The notes: generated by a model from the sequence alone, not told the origin. A DNA stretch of 64,000 nt from Marinimicrobium sp050113635 (GCF_050113635.1 NZ_JBNJLT010000001.1:310001-374000), one strand, 5' to 3'. Counted from the first letter of the stretch, positions 8,408 to 17,327 are shown. Translations and numbers: made by a program.

Positions 8408-10123
8408 GTGTCTGCTCAACTGTTGATCTATCTGGTCGTTGGCGCGACCTTCGCGCTCTATATTGGTATTGCCATTTGGTCTCGTGCTGGCAGCACGGGC
8501 GAATTCTATATCGCTGGCGGCGGAGTGCATCCGGTCGCCAACGGCATGGCCACGGCGGCCGACTGGATGTCCGCCGCCTCTTTCATTTCCATGGCGGGCC
8601 TGATCGCGTTCCTCGGTTACGATGGCAGCGTGTATCTGATGGGCTGGACCGGCGGTTATGTGCTGTTGGCACTATGCCTGGCGCCCTACTTGCGTAAATT
8701 TGGCAAATTCACGGTGCCGGACTTTATTGGCGACCGGTACTACTCGCAAATGGCACGGACCGTGGCCGTGGTGTGTGCGATTTTCGTGTCTTTTACCTAT
8801 GTCGCCGGTCAGATGCGCGGTGTGGGCGTGGTATTTTCCCGGTTTCTGGAAGTCGAAGTCACCACCGGTGTGCTTATCGGGATGGGCGTTGTGTTCTTCT
8901 ACGCGGTTCTGGGGGGTATGAAAGGTATCACTTACACCCAGGTCGCCCAATATGTGGTGATGATCTTCGCCTACACCGTACCGGCGATCTTTATCAGCCT
9001 GATGATTACCGGCAACCCGATTCCACAGCTGGGCTTTGGCGATACCGTGGCGGATGGCTCAGGTACCTATCTACTGGACAAACTGGACGGCCTCAGCCGG
9101 GAGCTGGGTTTTACGGCTTTCACTGAAGGCAAGAAGTCCACCATTGATATGTTCTGTATCACCGCCGCATTGATGGTCGGCACCGCAGGCTTGCCCCATG
9201 TCATTGTGCGCTTTTTCACCGTCCCTAAGGTACGGGATGCGCGCAAAAGCGCCGGCTGGGCACTGTTGTTTATCGCGGTGTTGTACACCACGGCACCCGC
9301 TATCGGCGCTTTCGCCCGCACCAATATGATCGAAACCCTCAACGGCCCTGAGAGCCAGGGGGTGCCTCGTTCGGAAATGCCCAACTGGGTGGAAACCTGG
9401 GAAACGACGGGGCTGATTCAGTGGGAAGACCACAACGGCGATGGCCGGATGTTTTACAGCAATGATGCGCGCAACGAAATGACCATCGACCCCGATATCA
9501 TGGTACTGGCCAACCCGGAAATCGCCGAACTGCCCAATTGGGTGGTGGCCCTGATCGCCGCCGGTGGTCTTGCCGCTGCGTTATCGACCGCCGCCGGTTT
9601 GCTGCTGGTGATCTCCACATCGATCTCCCACGATCTGCTCAAACGCAACCTCATGCCGCGCATCTCCGAAAAACACGAGCTACTGGCTGCACGGTTGGCA
9701 GCAGCGGGAGCGATTGGCCTGGCTGGCTATTTGGGGGTTAATCCGCCGGGCTTTGTGGCCGAAGTGGTGGCTTTTGCCTTTGGGCTGGCAGCGGCGAGCT
9801 TCTTCCCTGCCATCATCATGGGGATATTCTTCAAGCCTATGAACAAATGGGGCGCGGTGTCGGGGATGTTGACCGGCCTCGTTTTTACCGCTTCTTATAT
9901 CCTGATCTTCAAGGGGGTCTTTTTTGCCCCCTTGCTGCCCAACACACCGGAATATTGGTTACTCGGTATTTCACCGGAGGGGATTGGCTTTGTGGGAATG
10001 CTGCTGAATCTGGCGGTGGCACTGACCGTACGGTACTTCACCCCCGATGCGCCTCCGCATGTACAGGATATGGTGGAGAGCATCCGCTTCCCCCAAGGCG
10101 CCGGAAATCCCAGCGGGCATTAA
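8408..10123 (+). CDS. Sodium:solute symporter, VC_2705/ActP-like
   Basis: A 571-residue polytopic transporter of the sodium/solute symporter superfamily. Diagnostic stretches are TAADWMSAASFISMAGLIAF (helices 1-2), GQMRGVGVVFSRFLEV, GTAGLPHVIVRFFTVP and the late ALSTAAGLLLVISTSISHDL. With the DUF4212 subunit it forms the VC_2705-type pair related to acetate permease ActP; the substrate is probably a small carboxylate but cannot be read from sequence. An insertion of about 60 acidic residues (near 310-370) separates two helices. The start is GTG at 8408, three bases after the DUF4212 stop. It would use the sodium gradient that the upstream Mrp complex could maintain. Confidence 0.92.
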   Translation: MSAQLLIYLVVGATFALYIGIAIWSRAGSTGEFYIAGGGVHPVANGMATAADWMSAASFISMAGLIAFLGYDGSVYLMGWTGGYVLLALCLAPYLRKFGKFTVPDFIGDRYYSQMARTVAVVCAIFVSFTYVAGQMRGVGVVFSRFLEVEVTTGVLIGMGVVFFYAVLGGMKGITYTQVAQYVVMIFAYTVPAIFISLMITGNPIPQLGFGDTVADGSGTYLLDKLDGLSRELGFTAFTEGKKSTIDMFCITAALMVGTAGLPHVIVRFFTVPKVRDARKSAGWALLFIAVLYTTAPAIGAFARTNMIETLNGPESQGVPRSEMPNWVETWETTGLIQWEDHNGDGRMFYSNDARNEMTIDPDIMVLANPEIAELPNWVVALIAAGGLAAALSTAAGLLLVISTSISHDLLKRNLMPRISEKHELLAARLAAAGAIGLAGYLGVNPPGFVAEVVAFAFGLAAASFFPAIIMGIFFKPMNKWGAVSGMLTGLVFTASYILIFKGVFFAPLLPNTPEYWLLGISPEGIGFVGMLLNLAVALTVRYFTPDAPPHVQDMVESIRFPQGAGNPSGH

Positions 10124-10136
10124 TCTGTCAGCCGAC

Positions 10137-10187
10137 CCCTGTCCCCACGGCTTTGTTTCACAGGTTTGCAAAGCAGTGGGGACAGGG
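10137..10187. terminator. Long hairpin between convergent genes, REP-like or bidirectional terminator
   Basis: The arms CCCTGTCCCCAC (10137-10148) and GTGGGGACAGGG (10176-10187) are perfect inverted repeats. After a single G/A mismatch they are extended by GCTTTG (10150-10155) and CAAAGC (10169-10174). The stem is 19 pairs with one mismatch and a 13-base loop. It fills the gap between the symporter and the convergent SMI1 gene and touches the SMI1 stop codon. No U-tract follows on either strand, so a REP-type palindrome is as likely as a classical terminator. Confidence 0.7.
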
Positions 10188-10589
10188 CTAGCTCTCCAGC
10201 CAGACCTCCCGGGCCCACTGCCAGACATCATCCCAGGCCTCGTCCGTCAGTTCACCTTCGCGCCAGAACAGAACCTCACCTTCCGGCTCGACACAGTAGT
10301 AATTTCCGTGACTTTCGCACAACGGCAGCAGGTAACGTGGCAGCCCCATCGACCAGGCCACAGCAGCGACTTCCGGTAAATAGGTATGGGAATGAGGGTC
10401 GGCAGCGGTCACCGGCTCCAGAGAGCCCGTCACAATATCACTGGCGGTCAGCAAAAAGCGCCGCATCTCCCGGGGAATCGGCAGCAACAACTCTTCTTCC
10501 ACTTCAACCAGTTCATCCTCGCCGGGAAGCTCCAACGGGACGGGAACCGGTTGGTGCGCCCTGCGGAGGCGCTCTAAAGTCTGTTCCAT
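10188..10589 (-). CDS. SMI1/KNR4 family protein
   Basis: A 133-residue soluble protein. It contains the SUKH/SMI1-KNR4-type core: an acidic N-terminal helix region (VEVEEELLLPIPREMRRFLL), then HTYLPEVAAVAWSMGLPRYL and a C-terminal DDVWQWAREVWLES. In toxin loci such proteins can be immunity factors, but solitary copies like this one are common in pseudomonads and relatives and have no known role. No toxin gene lies next to it. The start is placed at 10589 (MEQTLERLRR); an upstream in-frame ATG at 10661 would add 24 residues that do not look conserved. Confidence 0.82.
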   Translation of the reverse strand: MEQTLERLRRAHQPVPVPLELPGEDELVEVEEELLLPIPREMRRFLLTASDIVTGSLEPVTAADPHSHTYLPEVAAVAWSMGLPRYLLPLCESHGNYYCVEPEGEVLFWREGELTDEAWDDVWQWAREVWLES

Positions 10590-10869
10590 GAACGGCTCAT
10601 GCTCGGTTGCGAAACGAACCGTTAATCCTAGCGCCCACCCCTTGGGCTGACAAGGCTTCACGGAAGATTTTGAAATTTTCCAACCTCTCGGGCATCGCCA
10701 TCACGACCAGGGTTGCCGGGAGAGTGACTTAACATAGGTTGTGGCGTTTTATACAGCCGATAGACTATTATCCAACCGGACTTAACGTCAGGACGGAACA
10801 CTCATAAGCCTGAAGAAGGAAGCGATCGGCGTTGCGATAGTGGTTCAATCTCAGAAGAAGAGCGATTTT

Positions 10870-11475
10870 ATGCCCGATGTCGAGCTGTTAACCCGACACT
10901 TCCTCGGTATTTATTTTTTACTGATTGGCTTGAGCTATACCAGTATTTGCCTCGGCTTATGGCGCCGCTCAGAACTGAGCCATATCCAATACGGGGAAAA
11001 AGGCTCTTGCACCTGGTGGAACCGGCATATTTTCAACCTGTTCCGCGCCGCAATTCTCGGCGTATGCGTGATCCGTATCTTTCTCCCTGTCGATCCCTGG
11101 CTCGGCATCATCAGCCCCCTTTACAAAGCCCCTGTGCTTCTGTTGGGTGTCGCCATTTTATTGAGTGCTTATAGTGTGATTGGTTACGTACACTCCTATA
11201 TGCGTGAAGACTGGCGCTCGGGCATCGATTCCACCAAGCTTAAACCTTTACTGATCCAGGGGCCGTTTGCTCGCTCGCGCAACCCGCTGTTCATCGGTGT
11301 GATCCTCGGCCAGATAGGATTCTTCCTGGCGCTTCCCAGCATTTTTACGCTCATCTGCCTCGTGGTGGGGGTATCCGTGATCATCCGTCAGGCGCACCGA
11401 GAAGAAGATTCACTGGCCTCGGTATATGGTCAGCAATACCTTGAGTACCAGCGCCGAGTGCCGCGCTGGTTGTAA
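10870..11475 (+). CDS. Isoprenylcysteine methyltransferase-like membrane protein
   Basis: About 201 residues with five membrane helices. The C-terminal half has the ICMT/phospholipid methyltransferase pattern: a GPFARSRNPLFIGVILGQIG segment that corresponds to the family G-x-RHP-x-Y/F motif (here RNP), followed by a helix and REEDSLASVYGQQYLEYQRR. Members use S-adenosylmethionine to methylate carboxyl or amine groups of membrane substrates; the bacterial substrate is not known. The ATG at 10870 follows AGAAGAAG at 10853-10860; a GTG at 10840 is an alternative. It is convergent with the cyo operon. Confidence 0.8.
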   Translation: MPDVELLTRHFLGIYFLLIGLSYTSICLGLWRRSELSHIQYGEKGSCTWWNRHIFNLFRAAILGVCVIRIFLPVDPWLGIISPLYKAPVLLLGVAILLSAYSVIGYVHSYMREDWRSGIDSTKLKPLLIQGPFARSRNPLFIGVILGQIGFFLALPSIFTLICLVVGVSVIIRQAHREEDSLASVYGQQYLEYQRRVPRWL

Positions 11476-11480
11476 GTGAG

Positions 11481-11511
11481 ATAGCGCCCTGGCGCCTGGC
11501 CTGGGCGCTAT
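11481..11511. terminator. Hairpin between convergent genes (methyltransferase and cyoE)
   Basis: The arms ATAGCGCCC (11481-11489) and GGGCGCTAT (11503-11511) pair perfectly with a 13-base loop. The right arm contains the cyoE stop codon. The position between convergent genes suggests a shared terminator, although there is no long U-tract. Confidence 0.55.
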
Positions 11512-12392
11512 GGGTTTAGCACCAATAGCTGCGGCGCCACCGCTTTGAAGTCCAGCGCCATCGTTATACTTAATGCGGTGATGGTGACAATGGAAAATGC
11601 GAAGACTTGACGAGCCCAGCCCGCAAAATCCACCTCCGGCCTATAACCCCGCAACGCCATCGCCAGCCACCACAGACTGGTGCAGCAAGCCACCAGCATA
11701 AACGCGCCCCCGGTATAGCCACTCAGCGGCAACAATACTGTCACCAAACCAAACACGGCAATATAAAGCACAATATGACGCCGGGCTTTACCGATCCCCT
11801 TCGCGACCGGCAGCACCGGAATATTGGCTGCCTCATAATCCTGATAGCGAAAGATGGCAATGGCATAAGAGTGCGGCATTTGCCAAAGGCAAAACATCAC
11901 CAATAGAATCAACGCGCCAGCATCGCATTGCCCGGTGACCGCGCAATACCCAACAACCGGTGGCACAGCGCCAGCCAGGCTCCCCACCAGCGTGCCGTAT
12001 ACCGAATGCCGCTTCATGTAGAGGCTGTAAACCCCCACGTAAACGACAAACCCCAGCGCGGCAAAGTTCACACTGGTCGTATTGGTACACGCCGCCAACA
12101 GGCCGACACCGGCAAGGCCCAGGACAATGCCAAACCACAGTGTTGCTGAAGCGGACAGTTCACCCGTCACCGTCACACGATGACAGGTGCGCCGCATTTT
12201 TGCATCAATGTCCCGGTCAATATGGTTATTAATCGCACAGCCCGACGCCACCACCAGCGACAGCCCTATCACCGTCGCGAGAAACAGCCCCCAGTCGATC
12301 TCACCACGCGAGGCCAGAAAGAAACCGCCTGCGACTGAAATGAGATTGCCCATCACAATGCCAGGCTTGATAACGGTGAGATAGCGGTTCAT
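11508..12392 (-). CDS. cyoE: Protoheme IX farnesyltransferase (heme O synthase)
   Basis: A 294-residue polytopic UbiA-family prenyltransferase. The Asp-rich catalytic motif NNHIDRDIDAKMRRT lies near residue 60, and the second conserved loop YQDYEAANIPVLPVAKG lies between later helices. The enzyme attaches a farnesyl group to protoheme to make heme O, the high-spin heme of the bo3 oxidase encoded just upstream. It is the last gene of cyoABCDE, 11 bases after cyoD. The start at 12392 (MNRYLTVIKPGIV) has GAGGGG seven bases upstream; a longer in-frame start exists but has no ribosome-binding site. Confidence 0.95.
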   Translation of the reverse strand: MNRYLTVIKPGIVMGNLISVAGGFFLASRGEIDWGLFLATVIGLSLVVASGCAINNHIDRDIDAKMRRTCHRVTVTGELSASATLWFGIVLGLAGVGLLAACTNTTSVNFAALGFVVYVGVYSLYMKRHSVYGTLVGSLAGAVPPVVGYCAVTGQCDAGALILLVMFCLWQMPHSYAIAIFRYQDYEAANIPVLPVAKGIGKARRHIVLYIAVFGLVTVLLPLSGYTGGAFMLVACCTSLWWLAMALRGYRPEVDFAGWARQVFAFSIVTITALSITMALDFKAVAPQLLVLNP

Positions 12393-12403
12393 GTGCATGC
12401 CCC

Positions 12404-12733
12404 TCAATGCATCATCATGCTGTTGGCGCTGTAAATAATCCACACGGACAGTCCCACCACCATAATGATGATCAGCGCCGTAAACAGAAAGGCAAAGCTG
12501 TTGGCACGTCCGGCAATGGAAAAGTTAAGGTGCAGAAAATATTTCAGGTGAATGATCACCTGCACCACGGCCATGGTGACAATTAACGGAATGGTAACGC
12601 TCTTGCTAAAAGCGCCGGTCATCACCGCCCAGAATGGAATAGCCGTCAGAATCACGGACAGCGCGAATCCAACCAAATAGGAAGACACACTGCCATGGTC
12701 AACGTCGTGTCCAGTTGCGGAATGCCCACTCAT
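12404..12733 (-). CDS. cyoD: Cytochrome o ubiquinol oxidase subunit IV
   Basis: A 109-residue protein with three membrane helices and a short His-rich N-terminus (MSGHSATGHDVDHG). The VVQVIIHLKYFLHLNF segment is typical of CyoD. Subunit IV is thought to help CuB binding and assembly of subunit I. The start at 12733 overlaps the last base of the cyoC stop codon; a longer frame running into cyoC is rejected. It lies between cyoC and cyoE in the standard order. Confidence 0.93.
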   Translation of the reverse strand: MSGHSATGHDVDHGSVSSYLVGFALSVILTAIPFWAVMTGAFSKSVTIPLIVTMAVVQVIIHLKYFLHLNFSIAGRANSFAFLFTALIIIMVVGLSVWIIYSANSMMMH

Positions 12734-13365
12734 TACAGAACCCCCATCAAATAAACCACGGTAAAGACACACACCCATACAATATCCAGAAAGTGCCAGA
12801 ACAGACTAAGGCAACTCAGCCTGGTGATGGTACTACTGCCAAGCCCGCGCCTGATGACTTCCAGCATCATAATCGCCATCCAAACCAGGCCAGCCGTCAC
12901 GTGTAGACCATGCATTCCCACCAGTGCAAAAAACGAGGAGAGAAATGCGCTGCGGGACGGACCATTCCCTTCCTGAATTAAATGGTGAAATTCATTGATC
13001 TCCATACCAATAAAAACGGCACCGAGTGCAAACGTCACCAGCAGCCATCCCAGGGTGGCCGGGCGCTGTTGTCGATGAGCCGCAATCATGGCAAATCCAT
13101 AAGTGATACTGCTCAATAGCAGTGCCGCCGTTTCAACCAACACATAATTCAGCTCGAAAATTTCCCGACCATTCACGCCGCCAGCGGTATTCATAAATAA
13201 AACGGCGTACGTGGCAAACACTGAAGCAAACAGCAAGCAGTCAGTCATCAGGTAGAGCCAAAAGCCAAACAGTGTGGTTTCACCCGTATCGTGATGCTCG
13301 TGCTCTGGCCCATTAGCACCGCCAGCCACCGGGCTGATGGGGATTGATTGACTCATGGTATTCAT
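12733..13365 (-). CDS. cyoC: Cytochrome o ubiquinol oxidase subunit III
   Basis: A 210-residue protein with five membrane helices of the heme-copper oxidase subunit III family. Conserved stretches include ETTLFGFWLYLMTDCLLFAS, FIGMEINEFHHLI and the C-terminal FWHFLDIVWVCVFTVVYL. It stabilises subunit I and may guide protons or oxygen. The ATG at 13365 overlaps the cyoB stop as ATGA; a second ATG at 13356 gives MSQSIPISP and is also possible. A His-rich patch (EHEHHD) lies near residue 23. Confidence 0.94.
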   Translation of the reverse strand: MNTMSQSIPISPVAGGANGPEHEHHDTGETTLFGFWLYLMTDCLLFASVFATYAVLFMNTAGGVNGREIFELNYVLVETAALLLSSITYGFAMIAAHRQQRPATLGWLLVTFALGAVFIGMEINEFHHLIQEGNGPSRSAFLSSFFALVGMHGLHVTAGLVWMAIMMLEVIRRGLGSSTITRLSCLSLFWHFLDIVWVCVFTVVYLMGVL

Positions 13366-15347
13366 GCGGAAGCCTCCTGTACCAGCGCCAGATGGGCCTC
13401 TTCAATACGTTCGATCTCATCGGGCTGAACGTAGTAATCCACATTGCGGCTATAGGCCCGTGTCAGGAAAAAGACCAGAGCCGCTACCAGACTTACCACC
13501 GACAACCAGCCGATGTGCCAGACGGCCGCAAAGCCGAAAAGGGTCAATGCACCGGCGATCAACATCCCGGCGGCGGTATTTTTCGGCATATGAATAGGGA
13601 CGTAGCGCTCGGGCTGTTGATAAGCGATACCTCGCTCTTTACTCTCCGTAAAAGCGTCAATGTCATGTACCTGCGGTATCACAGCGAAGTTGTAAAACTG
13701 CGGCGGGGAGGCGGTCGACCACTCCAGCGTATGGCCATTCCAGGGGTCGCCACTGAGGTCGTGATTCTGTTCGCGGTCTCGAAATGCCACATAGAGCTGA
13801 ACGAACTGCAACACGATACCGGCCATAATAATCACGGCCCCTACGCCGGCGATGTACAACCAGAGGTTCCAGTCCGGATTATCGGTATGGTTCAATCGTC
13901 GGGTCATACCCAGAAAGCCGAGCACGTACAGTGGCATAAATGCGATGTAAAAACCCACCTGCCAGCACCAGAAAGAGGCTTTTCCCAAGCGCTCATTCAA
14001 ATGAAAACCCGTGGCTTTGGAAAACCAGAACGAAAACCCAGCCAGATAACCAAACACGGCACCGCCAATGATGGTGTTATGAAAATGGGCAATCAAAAAC
14101 AGGCTGTTGTGCAGCACATAATCCGCCCCCGGTACGGCCAGCAACACCCCGGTCATACCCCCGATAGTGAAGGTCACCATAAAGCCCAGCGTCCACAGCA
14201 CCGGCACGGTTAATCGCAGCCTGCCGCGATACATGGTGAACAGCCAGTTGAAAAGTTTGACCCCGGTGGGAACCGCAATAATCATGGTCATGATGCCAAA
14301 GAAGGCGTTGACGTCGGCACTGGAACCCATGGTGAAAAAGTGATGTAACCAAACGATGAAGCCAAGCACTGAAATGGCACCGCTGGCCCATACCATGGAT
14401 TTGTAGCCGAACAACCGCTTACCGGTGAATGTGGAAATCACTTCGGAAAAAATACCAAAGGCGGGCAAAATGAGAATGTAGACTTCCGGATGGCCCCACG
14501 CCCAGAACAGGTTGATATACATCATGGCGTTGCCGCCAGCGGCCTTGGTGAAGAAATGAAAATCCAGATAACGGTCCAGTGTCAGCAGTCCCAGGACAGC
14601 CGTGAGAATGGGGAACGAAGCCACAATCAAAATATTCGCCCAGGTGCACGCCCAAGTGAAAATGGGCATATCCATGAGTTTCATGCCGGGCGCGCGCATA
14701 CGAAATACCGTTACCAGGAAGTTCACCCCCGTCAGCAAGGTGCCAATGCCCGATATTTGCAACGCCCATATGTAGTAGTCGACCCCTACCCCCGGACTGG
14801 AGGACAACTCCGACAACGGCGGATACGCCATCCAGCCTGTTTTGGCAAACTCCCCCAGCGCCAAAGAAATATTGATTAGCACAGCGCCGCCTGCGGATAG
14901 CCAGAAGCTCAGGTTATTCAGGAAAGGGAAAGCTACATCACGAGCACCGATCTGAAGCGGCAGGACAATGTTCATCAGTCCGATCATAAACGGCATGGCC
15001 ATGAACATAATCATGATCACACCGTGTGCGGTGAAAATCTGATTGTAATGCTCCGGCGGCAAGTACCCTTCCGCGCCATTCGTTGCCAGCGCCAGCTGAG
15101 CTCGCATCATGATCGCGTCAGAAAAACCGCGCACCAGCATCACTAGGGCCAGCACAATGTACATAACACCGAGACGTTTATGGTCCACCGACGTCAGCCA
15201 GTCAAACCACAACACCCCCCACTTTTTATAACGGGTGATGGCGATCGCAATCGCCAGCCCTACCAGACCCACCACCGCCAGCGTTCCCATGATGATGGGC
15301 TCGTGGAACGGGATGGCCTCAAGCGTCAAATTGCCGAATATAGACAT
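13362..15347 (-). CDS. cyoB: Cytochrome o ubiquinol oxidase subunit I
   Basis: A 661-residue heme-copper oxidase catalytic subunit, normal CyoB length. Metal ligands are visible: the low-spin heme His in FTAHGVIMIMFMAMP (about residue 108), the CuB His plus cross-linked Tyr in HPEVYILILPAFG (about 286), the His pair in WLHHFFTMG (about 335) and the heme ligands in LIAHFHNTIIGG (about 420). It oxidises ubiquinol, reduces oxygen to water and pumps protons across the inner membrane. An AGGA site precedes the ATG, and cyoA ends eight bases upstream. Confidence 0.97.
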   Translation of the reverse strand: MSIFGNLTLEAIPFHEPIIMGTLAVVGLVGLAIAIAITRYKKWGVLWFDWLTSVDHKRLGVMYIVLALVMLVRGFSDAIMMRAQLALATNGAEGYLPPEHYNQIFTAHGVIMIMFMAMPFMIGLMNIVLPLQIGARDVAFPFLNNLSFWLSAGGAVLINISLALGEFAKTGWMAYPPLSELSSSPGVGVDYYIWALQISGIGTLLTGVNFLVTVFRMRAPGMKLMDMPIFTWACTWANILIVASFPILTAVLGLLTLDRYLDFHFFTKAAGGNAMMYINLFWAWGHPEVYILILPAFGIFSEVISTFTGKRLFGYKSMVWASGAISVLGFIVWLHHFFTMGSSADVNAFFGIMTMIIAVPTGVKLFNWLFTMYRGRLRLTVPVLWTLGFMVTFTIGGMTGVLLAVPGADYVLHNSLFLIAHFHNTIIGGAVFGYLAGFSFWFSKATGFHLNERLGKASFWCWQVGFYIAFMPLYVLGFLGMTRRLNHTDNPDWNLWLYIAGVGAVIIMAGIVLQFVQLYVAFRDREQNHDLSGDPWNGHTLEWSTASPPQFYNFAVIPQVHDIDAFTESKERGIAYQQPERYVPIHMPKNTAAGMLIAGALTLFGFAAVWHIGWLSVVSLVAALVFFLTRAYSRNVDYYVQPDEIERIEEAHLALVQEASA

Positions 15348-15355
15348 AATAGTTC

Positions 15356-16318
15356 CTAGGCCTCCTCTGCGTTATCTGTGCCACGCGCAGCGGCCGGATG
15401 TTTGTGAGTCGCGGAATTATCGTGGGACCGGTCACCGGAGTGAGAACCGTGTTCCATATGACGGTCGCGATTCCAGTCGTTGTAATTCTTCATGTAGCGA
15501 TCAACGATCTCGTGGAACAGCCCATCGCTGACCGAACCAAAGTGCTCAATCGGGTGATCTTCACTGGGATGCGCCAACATTCGATAGCGAGCCTTGCTCA
15601 AGGATTCACCTGTCTCTTTCACTGAAGCCACCCACTGGTTAAAGCCAGCTTTATCGGTTGCGATTGCCCGAAACTGCATATCCGAGAATCCTTCACCACT
15701 GAAATTGGCCGATATCCCCTGGTAGCTCCCCGCTTCGTTGGCAATCAGGTTTACCTCGGTCGCCATGCCCGTCATGGAGTAGATCTGGCTGCCCAGCTGG
15801 GGGATGAAAAACGAGTTCATATTGGATTCCGACGTGATCTTGAAACGCACCGGCACATCCACAGGGAAAACCACTTCATTCACCGATGCCAGGTTCTGTT
15901 CGGGATAAATAAAGAGCCACTTCCAGTCCAGGGAAACCACTTCAACCGTCAGCGGCTCACTCGGATGTTCCAACGGTTTATAGGGGTCCAGGGCATGGGT
16001 CGAGTACCAGGTTATCCCCCCCAGTACCACGATAATCGCAACCGGCACCAGCCAGATCGTGGTTTCAATCCGGGTGGAGTGCGCCCATTTCGGTGCATAA
16101 ATTTCACCGTCTCTTCCTTCGCGATATTTCCAGGCAAAGTACAACGTCATGACAATGACCGGAATCACGACCAGCAGCATCAACAGCGTTGACACGATAA
16201 TCAGATATTTTTCATCGACGCCCACTTGGCCCTTGGGGTCGAGCACGCCGCCCTGACAACCCGCCACTAAACACGTAGCGATCGCCAGCGCAGCATTTCT
16301 AAGGCTACGAACTAACAC
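15356..16318 (-). CDS. cyoA: Cytochrome o ubiquinol oxidase subunit II (lipoprotein)
   Basis: About 320 residues: a lipoprotein signal with lipobox CLVAGC (Cys21), two membrane helices, then a cupredoxin-like periplasmic domain (SNMNSFFIPQLGSQIYSM). As in other quinol oxidases it lacks the CuA Cys ligands of cytochrome c oxidase. It is the first gene of cyoABCDE and forms the quinol-side part of the complex. I start it at the GTG at 16318, nine bases after AGAGGA; a TTG at 16336 would place that ribosome site inside the gene. The tail is His-rich (DRHMEHGSHSGDRSHDN). Confidence 0.94.
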   Translation of the reverse strand: MLVRSLRNAALAIATCLVAGCQGGVLDPKGQVGVDEKYLIIVSTLLMLLVVIPVIVMTLYFAWKYREGRDGEIYAPKWAHSTRIETTIWLVPVAIIVVLGGITWYSTHALDPYKPLEHPSEPLTVEVVSLDWKWLFIYPEQNLASVNEVVFPVDVPVRFKITSESNMNSFFIPQLGSQIYSMTGMATEVNLIANEAGSYQGISANFSGEGFSDMQFRAIATDKAGFNQWVASVKETGESLSKARYRMLAHPSEDHPIEHFGSVSDGLFHEIVDRYMKNYNDWNRDRHMEHGSHSGDRSHDNSATHKHPAAARGTDNAEEA

Positions 16319-16450
16319 GAGGAAATATCCTCTCAAGACAGAAGTTGACTAGGCCTGCCTACGCACACACAGGCAGAAAGAAAGCGCAACGAAACATTGA
16401 CGCCAATTCAGCGCACGTGACGATGCAGCATTCGGTAGAGCGCTGAGGAA

Positions 16451-16861
16451 TCAGCTAAAAGAGGGGGGAGCACGGCAGCCGTGCGCATGGCGCGGTGCCG
16501 TATACGCCGCTGGAGCCGGCGGATACAGAGTGCGAAGCGTGCGTAAAAACGCCGAACGCAACGCTTTAAAAAAGGAAAGAAATAACAGGTAATGTCGATA
16601 AATTAACAGGTCAGACAGCAACAACGCCGCCAACCCCATGCTGGCCAACCCCTCCAGCGCAATGGTGTTGCGCAGGGCGGGCATCAGCTCTCCCATATCG
16701 AAGAGCAGCCCAGAGTAGGCCAGTACCTCAACCATTCCCACTACCGCTGCAATCAGTATCAACACCGACCAGCCCGCCGCGCTTCGCTGGCTCAAGCAAG
16801 AGCCCATCGCGGTGGAATCGTTCAGCAATAGAGGGGAGCTAGTTGCGTTCAAAAAATTCAT
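16451..16861 (-). CDS. Hypothetical two-helix membrane protein
   Basis: A 136-residue open frame with two hydrophobic segments (WSVLILIAAVVGMVEVLAYS and a stretch around ASMGLAALLLSDLLIYRHYL) and a basic, Pro- and Ala-rich C-terminus. I do not recognise it. It lies 132 bases upstream of cyoA on the same strand and could be co-transcribed with the oxidase genes. No strong ribosome-binding site precedes the ATG at 16861 or the internal ATG at residue 19, so the start, and even the reality of the gene, is uncertain. Confidence 0.4.
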   Translation of the reverse strand: MNFLNATSSPLLLNDSTAMGSCLSQRSAAGWSVLILIAAVVGMVEVLAYSGLLFDMGELMPALRNTIALEGLASMGLAALLLSDLLIYRHYLLFLSFFKALRSAFLRTLRTLYPPAPAAYTAPRHAHGCRAPPSFS

Positions 16862-17172
16862 CCAGCAGGTTACATCTGCAGCTTGGATTCAGGGGACGAC
16901 GCCGGAAACGGAGACCGTTACACGCGCTGGTGGGCGCTCCAGGTCGAATGGGGCGACCAAAGGTACCAAAAAGGGCCAACGCTTGCAACGCCTAATGTAA
17001 GACTTCTGTTGACACAGAAGCCCAGGCCCCGCAAGTGAAACCTTGACACAATTTTACAAAGTCAGTTTGTCATATGGGATTAAATCATCGTAAAACAAAG
17101 ACTTAAGGGGAATGACAATCCACGCATAAATAAGAAAGAAAGCGACGACATGAACATGAGGTAAAGTAAATT
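16862..17172. other. Intergenic region upstream of small ORF and hypothetical gene
   Basis: About 310 bases without a convincing gene. It holds a perfect palindrome at 17004-17021 and TTGACA boxes at 17009 and 17043 that could be -35 elements of rightward promoters, but I could not pair either with a good -10. The right half is AT-rich, unlike the surrounding coding DNA, which fits a regulatory region. Confidence 0.4.
17004..17021. promoter_or_regulatory. Perfect palindrome, possible operator
   Basis: CTTCTGT and ACAGAAG form a perfect 7-base inverted repeat with the 4-base spacer TGAC. It lies in the AT-rich gap between divergently placed reading frames. It overlaps a TTGACA box (17009-17014), the arrangement expected if a repressor covers a -35 element. 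No regulator can be named. Confidence 0.35.
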
Positions 17173-17316
17173 ATGACGAAAGAGTTGGCCAAGCATGCGG
17201 TATGGTTTATGGTTTTGTCGCTTTGCTTACTATTACCCGCCGCTGCGCTCTACCTGGACGTTGCCCTGAGCAAACTATTTCCCGTCGCTGGTACTCCCAT
17301 CAGCGTCGAGAAATAA
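17173..17316 (+). CDS. Small membrane or secreted peptide, 47 residues
   Basis: An open frame of 47 residues, with ATG at 17173 and TAA at 17314-17316. It has a basic N-terminus (MTKELAKHAV), one hydrophobic segment of about 18 residues (FMVLSLCLLLPAAALYLD) and a short polar tail. A possible ribosome site (GAGGT) lies about 11 bases upstream. Length and composition fit a single-helix membrane peptide. It ends 11 bases before the convergent DUF2333 gene. I do not recognise a family; it may be real, because the AT-rich upstream gap looks like a promoter region. Confidence 0.4.
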   Translation: MTKELAKHAVWFMVLSLCLLLPAAALYLDVALSKLFPVAGTPISVEK

Positions 17317-17327
17317 CGCGCAATACC

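Noticed and set aside
10188..10589. SMI1/KNR4 gene as part of a toxin-immunity module
   Set aside because: No polymorphic toxin, RHS or secretion gene is next to it; solitary copies of this type are common.
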